NCBI GenBank assembly: GCA_951828535.1
Contig: OX639990.1
Location: 3,149,300 to 3,213,299, forward strand
Origin: an uncultured Candidatus Entotheonella sp.
GTDB lineage: Bacteria > Tectomicrobia > Entotheonellia > Entotheonellales > Entotheonellaceae
DNA: 64,000 bases
Direction: 5' to 3'
Position numbers and translations under genes: made by a program. Below are positions 41,664 through 50,639 of the stretch, in pieces. Positions within the stretch are counted from its first letter, which is position 1. Every line of letters begins with the position of its first letter. The notes beneath the pieces are model-generated. The model saw nothing but the letters and a program-made list of their open reading frames with translations. It made no database searches and was not told the DNA's origin.

Positions 41664-42425
41664 ATGCGTATTGCGCTAATGAACCAAAAGGGAGGGGTCG
41701 GCAAGACCTCCGTGGCCGTTAACCTGGCGTATAGCCTGGCGCAACAAGGTGCGGACACCCTGCTACTTGATCTCGACCCCCAGGCCCACGCCTCAATGAT
41801 CTACTGCGACGACAACCCCACCTCAACAATCAACGATATCTTCGAGCGGCGCGACACCGAGCTGCGGGCGCTCATCCAGCCGGCTGTAGTGGCTGGATGT
41901 ACGGTAGACACGCTGGCTATCGTGCCGTCCAACATCCGGCTGGCCGTGATCGCGGAGCGCATGATTACCGAGCACTTTCGGGAGCGCCGGCTACACATGC
42001 AGCTGCAGAACGTGGGCGACAACTTCGAATACGTTGTAATGGACTGCCCACCCAACCTCGGCATATTGACCGTCAACGCGATCTACACAGCTGATGTGAT
42101 CGTTATTCCGGTAACTTACGGCCGATATGCGTTGGACGGCACGGCGGACCTGCTGGAGTCGGTAAGCATCATTCGGGAAGGATCAGGGACACAATGGGCT
42201 ATTCTGCGCAACGCCTTCGATGCCCGAAACCGCGCAACGGTGGCCTATGTTGAAAGCGAGCTCGCCAATGTTGAGACGAACGTGCTGAAAACAGTCATCC
42301 GGCGAACCGAGGCGATTAACCAGGCGCAGATTCGTCGGCAGCCGGTGTATACCTACGACCCGAAGAGCCGGGCCGCTCGGGATTTTGCCAGCCTGACAAA
42401 GGAGATCCAGGAATATGGCTGCTAA
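41664..42425 (+). CDS. parA: ParA-family partition ATPase
   Basis: A 253-residue deviant-Walker ATPase: MNQKGGVGKTSVAVNLAYSL at the start, LLLDLDPQAHAS and VVMDCPPNLGILTVNAI. ParA positions DNA during division and helps ICEs persist while excised. The next gene overlaps it by 11 bp and probably encodes its partner. Confidence 0.93.
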   Translation: MRIALMNQKGGVGKTSVAVNLAYSLAQQGADTLLLDLDPQAHASMIYCDDNPTSTINDIFERRDTELRALIQPAVVAGCTVDTLAIVPSNIRLAVIAERMITEHFRERRLHMQLQNVGDNFEYVVMDCPPNLGILTVNAIYTADVIVIPVTYGRYALDGTADLLESVSIIREGSGTQWAILRNAFDARNRATVAYVESELANVETNVLKTVIRRTEAINQAQIRRQPVYTYDPKSRAARDFASLTKEIQEYGC

Positions 42426-42717
42426 ACGAAGACTGGCCGATGCGGAGGGATCGAAACTGTCGAGGGCATCGGGATTGGGGTCGGGTGGGAGTGGGTTGGC
42501 GGCGCTGACAAGCTCCACTGCGGTTCCAGCGCGTAACAAGACCGTCAGGTTGTTTCCCCGCGATCTTGGTCGGCTCCGTGGGCTAACGGACCGGCTTGGC
42601 ACAGCGACAGGTCGGCGGGTGAGCGAGGCAGATGTATTGCGGGCGGCCTTGTTGCTTGCTGATAGGGCGGAGTCTGAATTGCTCCTGACTGCCCTCAAGG
42701 ATTCGGTATGGGAATAA
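42415..42717 (+). CDS. Small partner of ParA (possible ribbon-helix-helix/CopG-like)
   Basis: A 100-residue protein with a disordered Ser/Gly-rich N-terminus and a C-terminal helical region (NKTVRLFPRDLGRLRGLTDR, then RRVSEADVLRAALLLADRA) that has the strand-helix-helix look of plasmid partition or CopG-type DNA-binding proteins. It overlaps parA. It could be the centromere-binding protein. The family is not certain. Confidence 0.6.
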   Translation: MAAKRRLADAEGSKLSRASGLGSGGSGLAALTSSTAVPARNKTVRLFPRDLGRLRGLTDRLGTATGRRVSEADVLRAALLLADRAESELLLTALKDSVWE

Positions 42718-42730
42718 TATGGTGATAAGG

Positions 42731-42805
42731 AGCCCGAAGCAGTCGGACCTAATCCAAAGAGGTCCGGCGACCGCGGAGGGCGTGTGCAAGCGCCATCGGG
42801 TGCTG
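42731..42805 (+). repeat. REP-like palindromic repeat, copy 3
   Basis: Same 8-bp-stem repeat as at 24591-24664, one base of the stem differing (TCGGACCT against AGGTCCGG, a G-U pair in RNA), with the flank GCAAGCGCCATCGGG aligned to the flank of copy 1. It lies just ahead of the next gene. Confidence 0.7.
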
Positions 42806-42818
42806 AATGGGAGGGGTT

Positions 42819-43364
42819 ATGAAAGCGATGGTAGTAGCGGTATTCGTCGTGGGTGGTTTGGCTGCTGGTGTGGCATTGGCAGCTGATGTTCAGATAACGG
42901 AGCAAAGTGTGGTGTTTCTGTATGAGGCAAGGGCGGAAGTGCGAGTTCCAGTGCATAAGCTGGCGGAGGTCGTTTCCGGAGATTATCGAGCGGCCCAGGA
43001 CGAATTTACTCGACATGAGTTGATGAGAAGCATTGAGCCGGTGATCGAAAGAAGGTTGGAAGAAGCAAGGACGGCCGATGTGGTTTTCTTGTTGACCAGG
43101 TCCAATCTGGGGGAATTCGATTTCGAGAAGGGCGGGTTCCCGACGGGTGTGGGCGATGACACATTCTGGCGTATGCGTTCAGCGCACCCCCAAGATTATG
43201 TGGTGAGGTTCAGGAACGCTGGGAATCTGGCGTTCTTGCCGGTTTCTGTGGATTCTGCGAGGTCATTGGCAGGTGATCTGAGGACAAGTAGGAGCGCGAT
43301 TCTGACGATTCATGGTGATGTCGAGGGGCGTAAGAGAGGACACGGTTGGTTATCGCGCAAGTAA
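42819..43364 (+). CDS. Secreted hypothetical protein
   Basis: A 181-residue protein with a signal peptide (VVAVFVVGGLAAGVALAADV, cleavage after ALA). The mature part has no recognised motif. GGGAGGGGTT precedes the ATG at 42819. It stands behind REP-like copy 3 and may be transcribed with the next overlapping frame. Confidence 0.6.
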   Translation: MKAMVVAVFVVGGLAAGVALAADVQITEQSVVFLYEARAEVRVPVHKLAEVVSGDYRAAQDEFTRHELMRSIEPVIERRLEEARTADVVFLLTRSNLGEFDFEKGGFPTGVGDDTFWRMRSAHPQDYVVRFRNAGNLAFLPVSVDSARSLAGDLRTSRSAILTIHGDVEGRKRGHGWLSRK

Positions 43365-43617
43365 GGTGCTGGAGGTAGAGGCGAAGAAGTTGGAAGTCAG
43401 GTTGGAACACGGATCCGGAAGTCCTGTTGGAGCAATGGAGGTTGCTGCTGGGTCCATGGCAGAAAATCGGGATATCCAGCGGTCTTGTCAGGAGTTGGAA
43501 GATATGTGTACGGATACGTTCATGGATTGCAGTATCGGATGTGAGCGGGGTGATGAGGTATGTGGGGGAGGGTGCAGGGACAAATGGAGAGCGTGCAGAG
43601 CAGATATTGAGTGTTGA
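43312..43617 (+). CDS. Possible small protein with Cys-rich C-terminus
   Basis: A 101-residue frame overlapping the previous gene by 53 bp. Its C-terminus has eight cysteines (SCQELEDMCTDTFMDCSIGC and then VCGGGCRDKWRAC), suggesting a disulfide or metal-binding knot. The start has no clear ribosome-binding site and the N-terminal half looks ordinary. It may be a frame-shifted extension of the preceding gene. Confidence 0.35.
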   Translation: MVMSRGVREDTVGYRASKVLEVEAKKLEVRLEHGSGSPVGAMEVAAGSMAENRDIQRSCQELEDMCTDTFMDCSIGCERGDEVCGGGCRDKWRACRADIEC

Positions 43618-43887
43618 GCAGGTGAAGGCGCAATGATTAAGTTTGTGGGGATCTAGGGGACAGCCCGCGCCGTGTTGCAAAAGCGGTGGTCTGTGTAACA
43701 CCAGGTTCGAGGTGCCGGTTAGGGGTTGAAGGCAAAAGGCTGTTGCAGAGCTCGTGGCACAATCAATGTTGAAGAAAATGTTACCAAAATTGTGTTTGGC
43801 GACGAGACGACGGTTACCGTTGCGCGGCAGAATCGTGTTGCACGCATCCTTTCCTACTGGTCGGATGACAAATCTGACGGATATGTC

Positions 43888-45204
43888 TTACCTCTTTATT
43901 GATCGAACGAAAGCAAAACTGCACATTGCCAACCATATCACCTGGGTAAAGCCAATAAGTTTCAGAACAATCTTGTTAGGGGGAGATACGTCACCATAAT
44001 CATGACCAATGATCTTGCTCAATGACTGTTCATATTCGGCAATTTCTCTTACTGGTCGAAGAGTGAATTCGGTCCAGTGTGAGAAGGAAAAATCATCAAT
44101 TAATAGCCAGGGGGCCATATTCAGGAGCATATAACCCAATAACATCATCAATAACGGCTGGAGCCAAGATTTATAGAAATTGGAGGACCAACGCCTCCAA
44201 GCATATAATAACCTGTCCTGCCAATATTCACACCAAATCCAAAAGTCTGTGGGAGGCGGGGGAATCAGCTCCTTGTTCAAATGATAATCGATGCGATCAA
44301 TATGCTTGTCCAATATGTTAAGTTGGGGCGTATCGTGTGCCATAGCGGCTAACCGGCGCAGGTAAAGAAACATGTTCCTATGTTGCAGGCAATGGTTAAA
44401 ATGTCGGTCAAGTTTCTCGCGTGTACCAAAGTAAACAGTAGGTTCATGCTCACACGAATTCTCAACATGATGATTAACATCCAAATTATCATGAAACCAA
44501 AGACTGTCTATATGGTTCATTCCTGAAAAGGAAATCGATGAATATCCCTCTAATATACCCAAATCCAATATTGCTTTATTTCCAACAAATGAAATTGTGC
44601 CTGTGCCTGGAAGTTGGGACGTCGTGTCTTGAGATGTGTTATTCGTGGGAACGCAGCGTGTTTGTATGGTGTTGTGTTGGAAGTTGTTACCTTGAAACAG
44701 CGCTGTACTGCCAGCACGAAAAACAAACAACCAGTGACCAGGATATGTATCAGATCGAAAATGGAACTCGTTGTTATAAAAACGAAAGGAGCCGAGCCAA
44801 GGAAATTGAATGTCCCACATATTAGTGGAAGAAGACACTTCAAAGCGACAGAATTCAAAATGCCATTTGGCGCTGGATAATGGCTGCCAGTCATCATGAG
44901 CTGTCCAACCGGAACGATCATCTAGGTTAATGTGAAGATTGCGAACGGCGATGTTGTTCATTGAGTAGAGATGTTTTTCACTATTCAAGGGAGGTGGATT
45001 CAATTTCCAAGATGGAAACGCTATATGGGTGTCCAAACCGTATTCGGAAATGTAATGTGTGGATCGGTCGAAATCGTAACATGATGATTGATCGGACCTA
45101 GTTATAATCGAGAGTTCGCAAATCTTCTGAAAAACTGCAATCAGTTGGGAAAGGTCTATGGTTTTTGATGGATGTGCATTAGGGTAATGTCGGTTGTCCA
45201 ACAT
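43888..45204 (-). CDS. Low-GC hypothetical membrane protein with beta-helix-like middle
   Basis: A 438-residue protein. The middle (about 110-250) alternates hydrophobic and polar residues in short strands (FRFYNNEFHF, ISFVGNKAILDLGILEG), a right-handed beta-helix or pentapeptide-like look. The C-terminus has two membrane segments (LLMMLLGYMLLNMAPWL and IVLKLIGFTQVIWLAMCSFA). It is much richer in A and T than the transfer genes, pointing to separate acquisition. ATG at 45204; no family recognised. Confidence 0.55.
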   Translation of the reverse strand: MLDNRHYPNAHPSKTIDLSQLIAVFQKICELSIITRSDQSSCYDFDRSTHYISEYGLDTHIAFPSWKLNPPPLNSEKHLYSMNNIAVRNLHINLDDRSGWTAHDDWQPLSSAKWHFEFCRFEVSSSTNMWDIQFPWLGSFRFYNNEFHFRSDTYPGHWLFVFRAGSTALFQGNNFQHNTIQTRCVPTNNTSQDTTSQLPGTGTISFVGNKAILDLGILEGYSSISFSGMNHIDSLWFHDNLDVNHHVENSCEHEPTVYFGTREKLDRHFNHCLQHRNMFLYLRRLAAMAHDTPQLNILDKHIDRIDYHLNKELIPPPPTDFWIWCEYWQDRLLYAWRRWSSNFYKSWLQPLLMMLLGYMLLNMAPWLLIDDFSFSHWTEFTLRPVREIAEYEQSLSKIIGHDYGDVSPPNKIVLKLIGFTQVIWLAMCSFAFVRSIKR

Positions 45205-45532
45205 CAAAAGCTCCCATTTGTGTCATACGGTAGAATGCGTGAAATGATCTGTGCCTGAGAGTTGGGGTGATGTCTTCGGTTAGATAGGCTCTGTTTGCAC
45301 GACGTTTTGTTGGCTTGCCGAGCGTCGGGGCGCAGTTGTGTAGCGCTTCCTGCTGAGCTCTTGCTCTGGAGTTGTCCCTGGATATTCTCAACGGTGCGAG
45401 GCGGTTTTTGGACTTTGATCCTTCCCCCATGATTCTTGCTACTGGCTAGTGAATTTGGCCAAAAGATTCCCATGATAGATACATAACGGTACGTTCGTCG
45501 AGGTGAGCCAGAGGAATCCTGTTGCTGAATTC
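45205..45532. other. Intergenic, no supported gene
   Basis: A 328-bp gap between two reverse-strand cargo genes. A reverse-strand frame of 89 codons is open here but has no ribosome-binding site and a composition unlike a folded protein. No clear promoter or repeat was seen. Confidence 0.4.
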
Positions 45533-46291
45533 CTATTCGTTTAGACGTGCCGGGATGTAATGCACAGGTACGGTTACCAAATAGGCGGAATTGGGTTCTC
45601 GGAATCCTTGTACGTTTAAATTGTAATCCTGTTCACCCAACCCCAGTTCGAACAACGTTTGGGAGGCCTGAGGGAAGACCGCCCGCACTTTGTCAAGAAG
45701 GTCATTCTGTGGCTCCTTCCAAGCAATGACATGCAGGGTTCTTCCTTGCTGTAGGGCTAATCTCCCAAGTATAAAATGAGGCAATTGACTCTGCATGTTC
45801 CTTGACGAATCGGCGATAAAGAAGGAAACAACGACGATTTTCTCTTTGTGACCAATAATCACCAGTTCATCCTTGGTAATTTCCTGGATCTCAGGAGCGA
45901 TTCCGACGCCCCAGGGTGGAAATAGGAGGGTGAACGTGGCGATGGCTTGCTGCTCGAATTCTGGTTGGGTCCATACTGGCCCATATCGGTTCTGTATGCC
46001 CAATTCTGCCGCCACTTTGCTGGTGATGGAAATATGCTGCTCTCCCGAGGTGTGAAGGCTGATTTTCTCGGTGTTTGGGGCATCGCGACAATACACGTAT
46101 ACATCGCCGTACTTACTAGTGGATACCCCCCAGCGGTTCGAAAATAATCCGTCGCTTCTCAGGACTGAGAAGTTGAGCGGAGACCGGGATAAAGGGAGGA
46201 CAGGGGTCTTGTTGCGAGACACGGATACAACTTGCATTGTGTCGGCATCGAAACTGATTCGGTCGAAGTCAAAATGCTCCAGTTTCGGCAT
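45533..46291 (-). CDS. Hypothetical cargo protein
   Basis: A 252-residue soluble protein beginning MPKLEHFDFDRISFDADTMQ, with aromatic-rich beta-like segments and no known motif. Lower GC than the tra genes and the same orientation as the upstream membrane-protein gene suggest a two-gene cargo unit (this gene first). It ends with YLVTVPVHYIPARLNE. Confidence 0.55.
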   Translation of the reverse strand: MPKLEHFDFDRISFDADTMQVVSVSRNKTPVLPLSRSPLNFSVLRSDGLFSNRWGVSTSKYGDVYVYCRDAPNTEKISLHTSGEQHISITSKVAAELGIQNRYGPVWTQPEFEQQAIATFTLLFPPWGVGIAPEIQEITKDELVIIGHKEKIVVVSFFIADSSRNMQSQLPHFILGRLALQQGRTLHVIAWKEPQNDLLDKVRAVFPQASQTLFELGLGEQDYNLNVQGFREPNSAYLVTVPVHYIPARLNE

Positions 46292-46379
46292 TTACTCGGC
46301 TCCTGGAAGCTTTGGGGGCGTCTACGCCTCACGGCAGGATTCCTCCTGCTGATAACACACGACTTCGTTGATACTTTGC

Positions 46380-46961
46380 TTACGGCGCGGTGTCGTTCAG
46401 GGCAAGGTACCGATAAAACGTCGGCCTAGAAATCCCCAATGTCTCACAAATTTGGTTGATGCTCAGAGTGTGATCCCTGTGCAGGCGCTTGGCGGTCACC
46501 ACTCGCGGATCATCAGGTCTGATTGGCTTGCGGCCGCCAAGACGACCTCGTGCCCGGGCGGCGGCCAAGCCAGCGTGTGTGCGTTCCTGAATCAAGCGCC
46601 GCTCGAACTGCGCGAGGCTGGAGAAGACGTTGAACATTAACTCACCCGAGGCCGTGCTCGTGTCGATGGCGCCGTCCTGCAGTGAACGAAAGCCGATGCT
46701 CTGACCGAGCAATTCCTCCACCAACCGTACCAAGTGCGGCATAGAGCGTCCCAGGCGGTCTAGTCGCCAGACCACTAAAGTGTCGCCCGGTTCCAGTGCG
46801 GCGATGCAAGCATCTAGCCCGGGTCGGTTCGCGCGGGCTCCGGACACCTTATCCTTATAAACGTCAGCGTCGTGACATCCCGCCTTTTTCAGAGCGTCAA
46901 GTTGTAGTTGCAGGTCCTGCTCACCCGTGCTGACCCGGGCGTAACCGATCAGCTTTCCCAC
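46380..46961 (-). CDS. Serine recombinase (Tn3-type resolvase/invertase)
   Basis: A 193-residue small serine recombinase. Ser11 in GYARVSTGEQD is the nucleophile. The conserved WRLDRLGRSM and FSSLAQFERRLIQERT follow, and the C-terminal helix-turn-helix (SINQICETLGISRPTFYRYL) completes the protein. It resolves or inverts DNA at paired sites. Two AATGAGACGG repeats lie upstream (47020, 47094) and may be part of its site. No Tn3 transposase is present nearby. Confidence 0.92.
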   Translation of the reverse strand: MGKLIGYARVSTGEQDLQLQLDALKKAGCHDADVYKDKVSGARANRPGLDACIAALEPGDTLVVWRLDRLGRSMPHLVRLVEELLGQSIGFRSLQDGAIDTSTASGELMFNVFSSLAQFERRLIQERTHAGLAAARARGRLGGRKPIRPDDPRVVTAKRLHRDHTLSINQICETLGISRPTFYRYLALNDTAP

Positions 46962-47311
46962 TCCGGTTTCCTTCGTGTCTTGTGTTGTTACAAATCAATG
47001 GGTTGTTGACATCGTAATTAATGAGACGGACAAATGGAACACAAATCAGCATGTTTTAGGGAGGCTTGAGGATGTCTTGCCAAACGATCGTTAAATGAGA
47101 CGGCACTATACTGGGAGTCCTTGCCAGCTGCCGTGACGTTAGGTTAGCGGACGGGGAGCAATAAATTGACGGCACGCTGAGTTCGAGTGTGGCGCCCCAC
47201 ACCGCAGGCGGGCCCGACAAGAAGTCTCGGGCGGCGCTGGCGTCAATACCCTTCTGCCATCAGGGCCTGACACTATTGCGTGGCGATGCGTGTAGAGGCC
47301 CACATAACCCC
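46962..47311. other. Region between resolvase and IS1380-like element
   Basis: No gene is seen in 350 bp. AATGAGACGG occurs directly twice, at 47020-47029 and 47094-47103, spaced 74 bp; these may be resolvase contact sites. TTGACA near 47005 is a possible -35 box. The rest holds no recognisable signal. Confidence 0.4.
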
Positions 47312-48813
47312 AATGTTGCGGAAATTTCCTTTTGGGGTCGTTGTGAGGTAGGGCGAGATGGACGTCGCTGCCGGTGTTGTTGAGTTTGCAGACTTAAGCA
47401 ACGCCAGTCAGGAGGGGGCACATCTCGTGAAGTTAAGGAAAGCAGGTTTGAGGCGTCCAATCAATGGTCAATTGGCGTTGCGCTACGAGGCTGGAGGGCT
47501 TACGTCATTTGCAGGTTTGGAGTTGGTCGGGCGATTTCTTCGGCGCCTGGTTTTTTCGCGGCACATTGCGGCGTGTTGAACGGGCCCTGCCGCGGAGCGA
47601 TTTTGGCGCGGCACGGCTGTCGATGCTGGTACTGGCGATGCTGATAGCGGGCGCCCCGCGGGTGCGGCACGTGTGCTACCTGGCAGACGATCCGCTGGTG
47701 GAGCGGCTGTACGGACTTTCCCGGCTGCCGAGTTGGCACACCTTGGGGCGCTGGCTGCGCGGATTCGATGCCGGCGGCGTCAAGGCGTTGCTTGAAGCCA
47801 ATGAGCGCCTTGTGGCGGAGGTTATCGAACGCAGCGGATTGCCCCGGTTGACGCTGGGAGTGGACGGCTCGGTGGTATCGACAGGATTACGTATCGAGGG
47901 TGCTCGTCGGAGTTTCAATCCGCATAGGCGCAAGGTACCGAGCTATTACCCGATTACGGCGTACGAGGCGAACACGGGTCAGGTGCTGCGGGTCTACAAC
48001 CGGGCTGGCAACGTGCACGACGGCAAAGCCTCGTTGGCGTTTCTTGGCGAGCTGTTCGAACAACTGGGTGCAACGCTCGAACGCCGGCCGGTGCTGGAGA
48101 TGCCCATGGACGGGGCGTTCTTCCACGCGGGGGTGATCGACCTTCTGGACGCCGAAGGCGTCGAATACGCGATCAAGGTACCGTTTTGGCGCTGGCTGGG
48201 ACTCAAGGAGCAGATCGCCAGACGCCGCCGGCGCTGGGAGCGCGTGCCCGAGACCGTGGAGCGTTTCGAACAATGGCTTTGGGTGCGGCCGTGGTCACGC
48301 GTGATGCGTGTCGTGGTGTACCGCAAGCGTGTGCGTCACGGGCCGGCAAAGATCTGTCAACTCGACCTCTTCGATCCGGACGATGGCTACTTCGAGTACT
48401 CGGCCATCGTTACCAACAAGGAGGTTACCGGACGGACGCTATGGTTCTTCACGTGTGGGAGGGGAACCCACGAGAAGGTCTACGGTGAGCTCAAGGGCGG
48501 CTTCGCGTTCGATTGCCTGCCGACGCAGCGCTATCACGAGGGCAGCGCCTAGCAGGTGTTCAGTACCATTGCCTTCAACCTGATGCGGGCCATGCAAGCC
48601 GGTACCACAGAGCGGCGCTCCACGAATCGCAAACGGCGAACGATCCGGCCATTTCAGACCATTCAGACCTTGCGGTACGGGTTAATCAATCGCGCTGCGT
48701 TGTTGGTCCAGCCCGGCGGCCGCCTAATACTTGATGTCGGCAACAACCCGATGGTCCAGGAGCGCTTCAAGACCGTTGAGAGCGCCCTCGCTGCGTGAAT
48801 CTTTTGCAACATT
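47312..48813 (+). mobile_element. Degenerate IS1380-like insertion sequence
   Basis: Imperfect terminal inverted repeats: AATGTTGCGGAAATTTCC at 47312-47329 and, on the other strand, AATGTTGCAAAAGATTC ending at 48813. They flank one broken DDE transposase gene. The length of about 1.5 kb fits IS1380-type elements. No clear target duplication was found; a 14-bp sequence is tandemly repeated just beyond the right end. Confidence 0.6.
47427..48798 (+). pseudogene. IS1380-family DDE transposase, frameshifted and with a nonsense codon
   Basis: The N-terminus reads in one frame (LALRYEAGGLTSFAGLELVG) from GTG 47427 after AGGAGGGG. Near 47570 the frame moves, and the coding sense continues as LSMLVLAMLIAGAPRVRHVC through LTLGVDGSVVSTG (DDE Asp) and on to about 48549. 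There TAG interrupts GSA-stop-QVFSTIAFNLMRAM. The following frame is still coherent to 48798. A TGG to TAG change would explain it. Two lesions make activity unlikely. Confidence 0.78.
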
Positions 48814-48841
48814 AAGTCTAATTCTCGAAGTCTAATTCTCG
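48814..48841. repeat. 14-bp tandem direct repeat beside the IS
   Basis: AAGTCTAATTCTCG occurs twice in a row at 48814-48827 and 48828-48841, directly outside the right IS end. Confidence 0.7.
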
Positions 48842-48973
48842 CGCCCCTTGTCAATCGCCAGGGTATAGGGTACTTAGTGCATTAATTGGGCTTGTTATAA
48901 ACGACGATGGCCGGTTATGCATATCTGACTGTGCCGCGTCAAACCGACATGGCGGCATCATTGGAGAAAAGAA

Positions 48974-50449
48974 ATGGCATTTTCGGCAGCTATCCGCCGC
49001 CTTCAGAACAAATGGGTTCGTGGTGCGGGCTGGCCTAAGCGACTTGAATGGATTGAGATCTACGGGATTCGGGGGTGGGTTGGGCAGCGAATCGACTTCA
49101 AGTTTCCTATCATCGCTATCGTTGGCGAAAATGGTTCTGGCAAAAGTACGATACTACAAAGTGCCGCGTCGGTTTATCGATCACCTGACGATGACGGCAA
49201 GGACAAGTACGCATCTGATTATTTCCCAGACACTCCCTTTGAAAAGATCACCGCTGCAACAATTCGTTTCTCCTTCCGCGAGGGAGAGCAGACGCAGATT
49301 AAGACAGTACGAAAGCCCACAGTGCGCTGGCGTGGCAACCCTGATCGACCCTTTCGCCGAGTTGAATATATCGATCTCCGCCGCACTCAACCGGTGGGAG
49401 CGCGGTCTGGGTACGCAAAATTGCTGAAAGCCGGGGTGTTGGAAGGGAAGCACGCAGCGTTTGAACCCGATAAACTGGCGCGATTGAGCCAGATCATCGG
49501 CAAGAACTACGTTAGTGCTGGAATGTCTGTAACCAACGTGGATATGAACAGCCATGTTCCTGTCGTGCAGGTTGGTGACATCCGCTATTCAGGGTTCCAT
49601 CAAGGGGCGGGAGAGATTGCTGCGGCGGAGCTCCTGGCATCAGGATATCGCAATACCTCTCTGGTATTGATTGATGAAGTTGAAACATCGCTTCACCCAC
49701 GTGCGCAGAGGCGTCTTATCCGAGATTTGGCGAGAATTGCAGGGGAGCACGATTTGCAGATCATCTTGACAACCCATTCCCCTTACGTACTCGAGGAGTT
49801 GCCGGCGGAAGCTCGAATATACCTTATGGACGGCATCGCCGGCAGGAATGCGGTCCTCGGCGTGAGCCCTGATTTTGCAATGACCCGAATGGATGAAGAA
49901 CAGCATCCCGAGTGCGACGTTTATGTTGAAGACCCCCGCGCGGCGACCATGGTTTCGGAAATTCTCGCGGAAACGGAGCGAGACCTTCTTTCCCGAGTTC
50001 GACTCATTCCCTACGGCGCTGCTTCCGTAGGTACGGCGCTAGGTCAGATGGCTCATGGAAATCGATTCCCACGTCCATCCGTCGTATTCTTGGACGGGGA
50101 CCAAGCCAATTCTCTTGGATGCCATCTACTTCCCGGTGAAGATGCCCCAGAACAAGTGATATTCAACGGCTTACAAGCCGTCGACTGGCCAGATATCGCG
50201 GTTAGGGTCGGGCGTGGACCAGCGGAGACCATTGATGCTCTCAATAGATCAATGGTCCTAGCCAATCACCATGAATGGATTGAGGCTGCTGCCGATAGAC
50301 TCATCGTCGGATCCGATGCGTTGTGGCAAGCATTGTGCGCTTCATGGGCCCTGAACTGTTCAACCGTTCAAGATCGAGAGGCAGTTGTCCAGTTTGTTCG
50401 TGACGCCCTTGAGGGAATTGATGATCGACGGCAGATGGGCAGCTTATAA
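48974..50449 (+). CDS. OLD-family ATPase/TOPRIM nuclease-like protein
   Basis: A 491-residue protein. The ABC-type ATPase part has Walker A GENGSGKST (51-59), a signature-like SGFHQGAGEIAAAEL, Walker B LVLIDEVETSLHP (near 229-241) and the switch LTTHSPYVLEEL. The C-terminal part shows TOPRIM features DVYVEDPRAATMV (near 315) and FLDGDQ (near 371). This matches single-gene OLD nucleases, which act in phage defence in several cases. No UvrD-like partner is next to it. Function here is inferred. Confidence 0.75.
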   Translation: MAFSAAIRRLQNKWVRGAGWPKRLEWIEIYGIRGWVGQRIDFKFPIIAIVGENGSGKSTILQSAASVYRSPDDDGKDKYASDYFPDTPFEKITAATIRFSFREGEQTQIKTVRKPTVRWRGNPDRPFRRVEYIDLRRTQPVGARSGYAKLLKAGVLEGKHAAFEPDKLARLSQIIGKNYVSAGMSVTNVDMNSHVPVVQVGDIRYSGFHQGAGEIAAAELLASGYRNTSLVLIDEVETSLHPRAQRRLIRDLARIAGEHDLQIILTTHSPYVLEELPAEARIYLMDGIAGRNAVLGVSPDFAMTRMDEEQHPECDVYVEDPRAATMVSEILAETERDLLSRVRLIPYGAASVGTALGQMAHGNRFPRPSVVFLDGDQANSLGCHLLPGEDAPEQVIFNGLQAVDWPDIAVRVGRGPAETIDALNRSMVLANHHEWIEAAADRLIVGSDALWQALCASWALNCSTVQDREAVVQFVRDALEGIDDRRQMGSL

Positions 50450-50537
50450 CAACTGCATTTTCATGTCTCCCTCTATTTCTGCCATGCTAATCACGGTACA
50501 AACCGGTAACCCCCTTTACATAAATAAACCGGGGTAA

Positions 50538-50639
50538 ACCGGGAACGTGGTCGCGCGGGTGTTTTCGAAGAAGACTCGTCGCACGCTACGCCGGGAGATC
50601 GAATGGGCACCGCGACGCGCCAGGGAGATGATGACATGA
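50538..50639 (+). pseudogene. Remnant of a HigB-type toxin gene (C-terminus only)
   Basis: Just ahead of the antitoxin gene, the frame reads FSKKTRRTLRREIEWAPRRA and ends in a TGA that overlaps the antitoxin ATG. This is the tail of a Gp49/HigB-like toxin (FVKKTxKTPxxEIExAxxR pattern). A stop at 50535 and the absence of the remaining roughly 80 codons show that the toxin is truncated. Confidence 0.6.

Noticed and set aside
45204-45473. Reverse-strand frame of 89 codons between the two low-GC cargo genes
   Set aside because: Its stop overlaps the next ATG by one base, which is suggestive, but there is no ribosome-binding site and the sequence is basic and low in hydrophobic residues.
47264-47311. 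Left end of the IS1380-like element placed further left
   Set aside because: The best match to the right-end repeat starts at 47312; nothing before it pairs.
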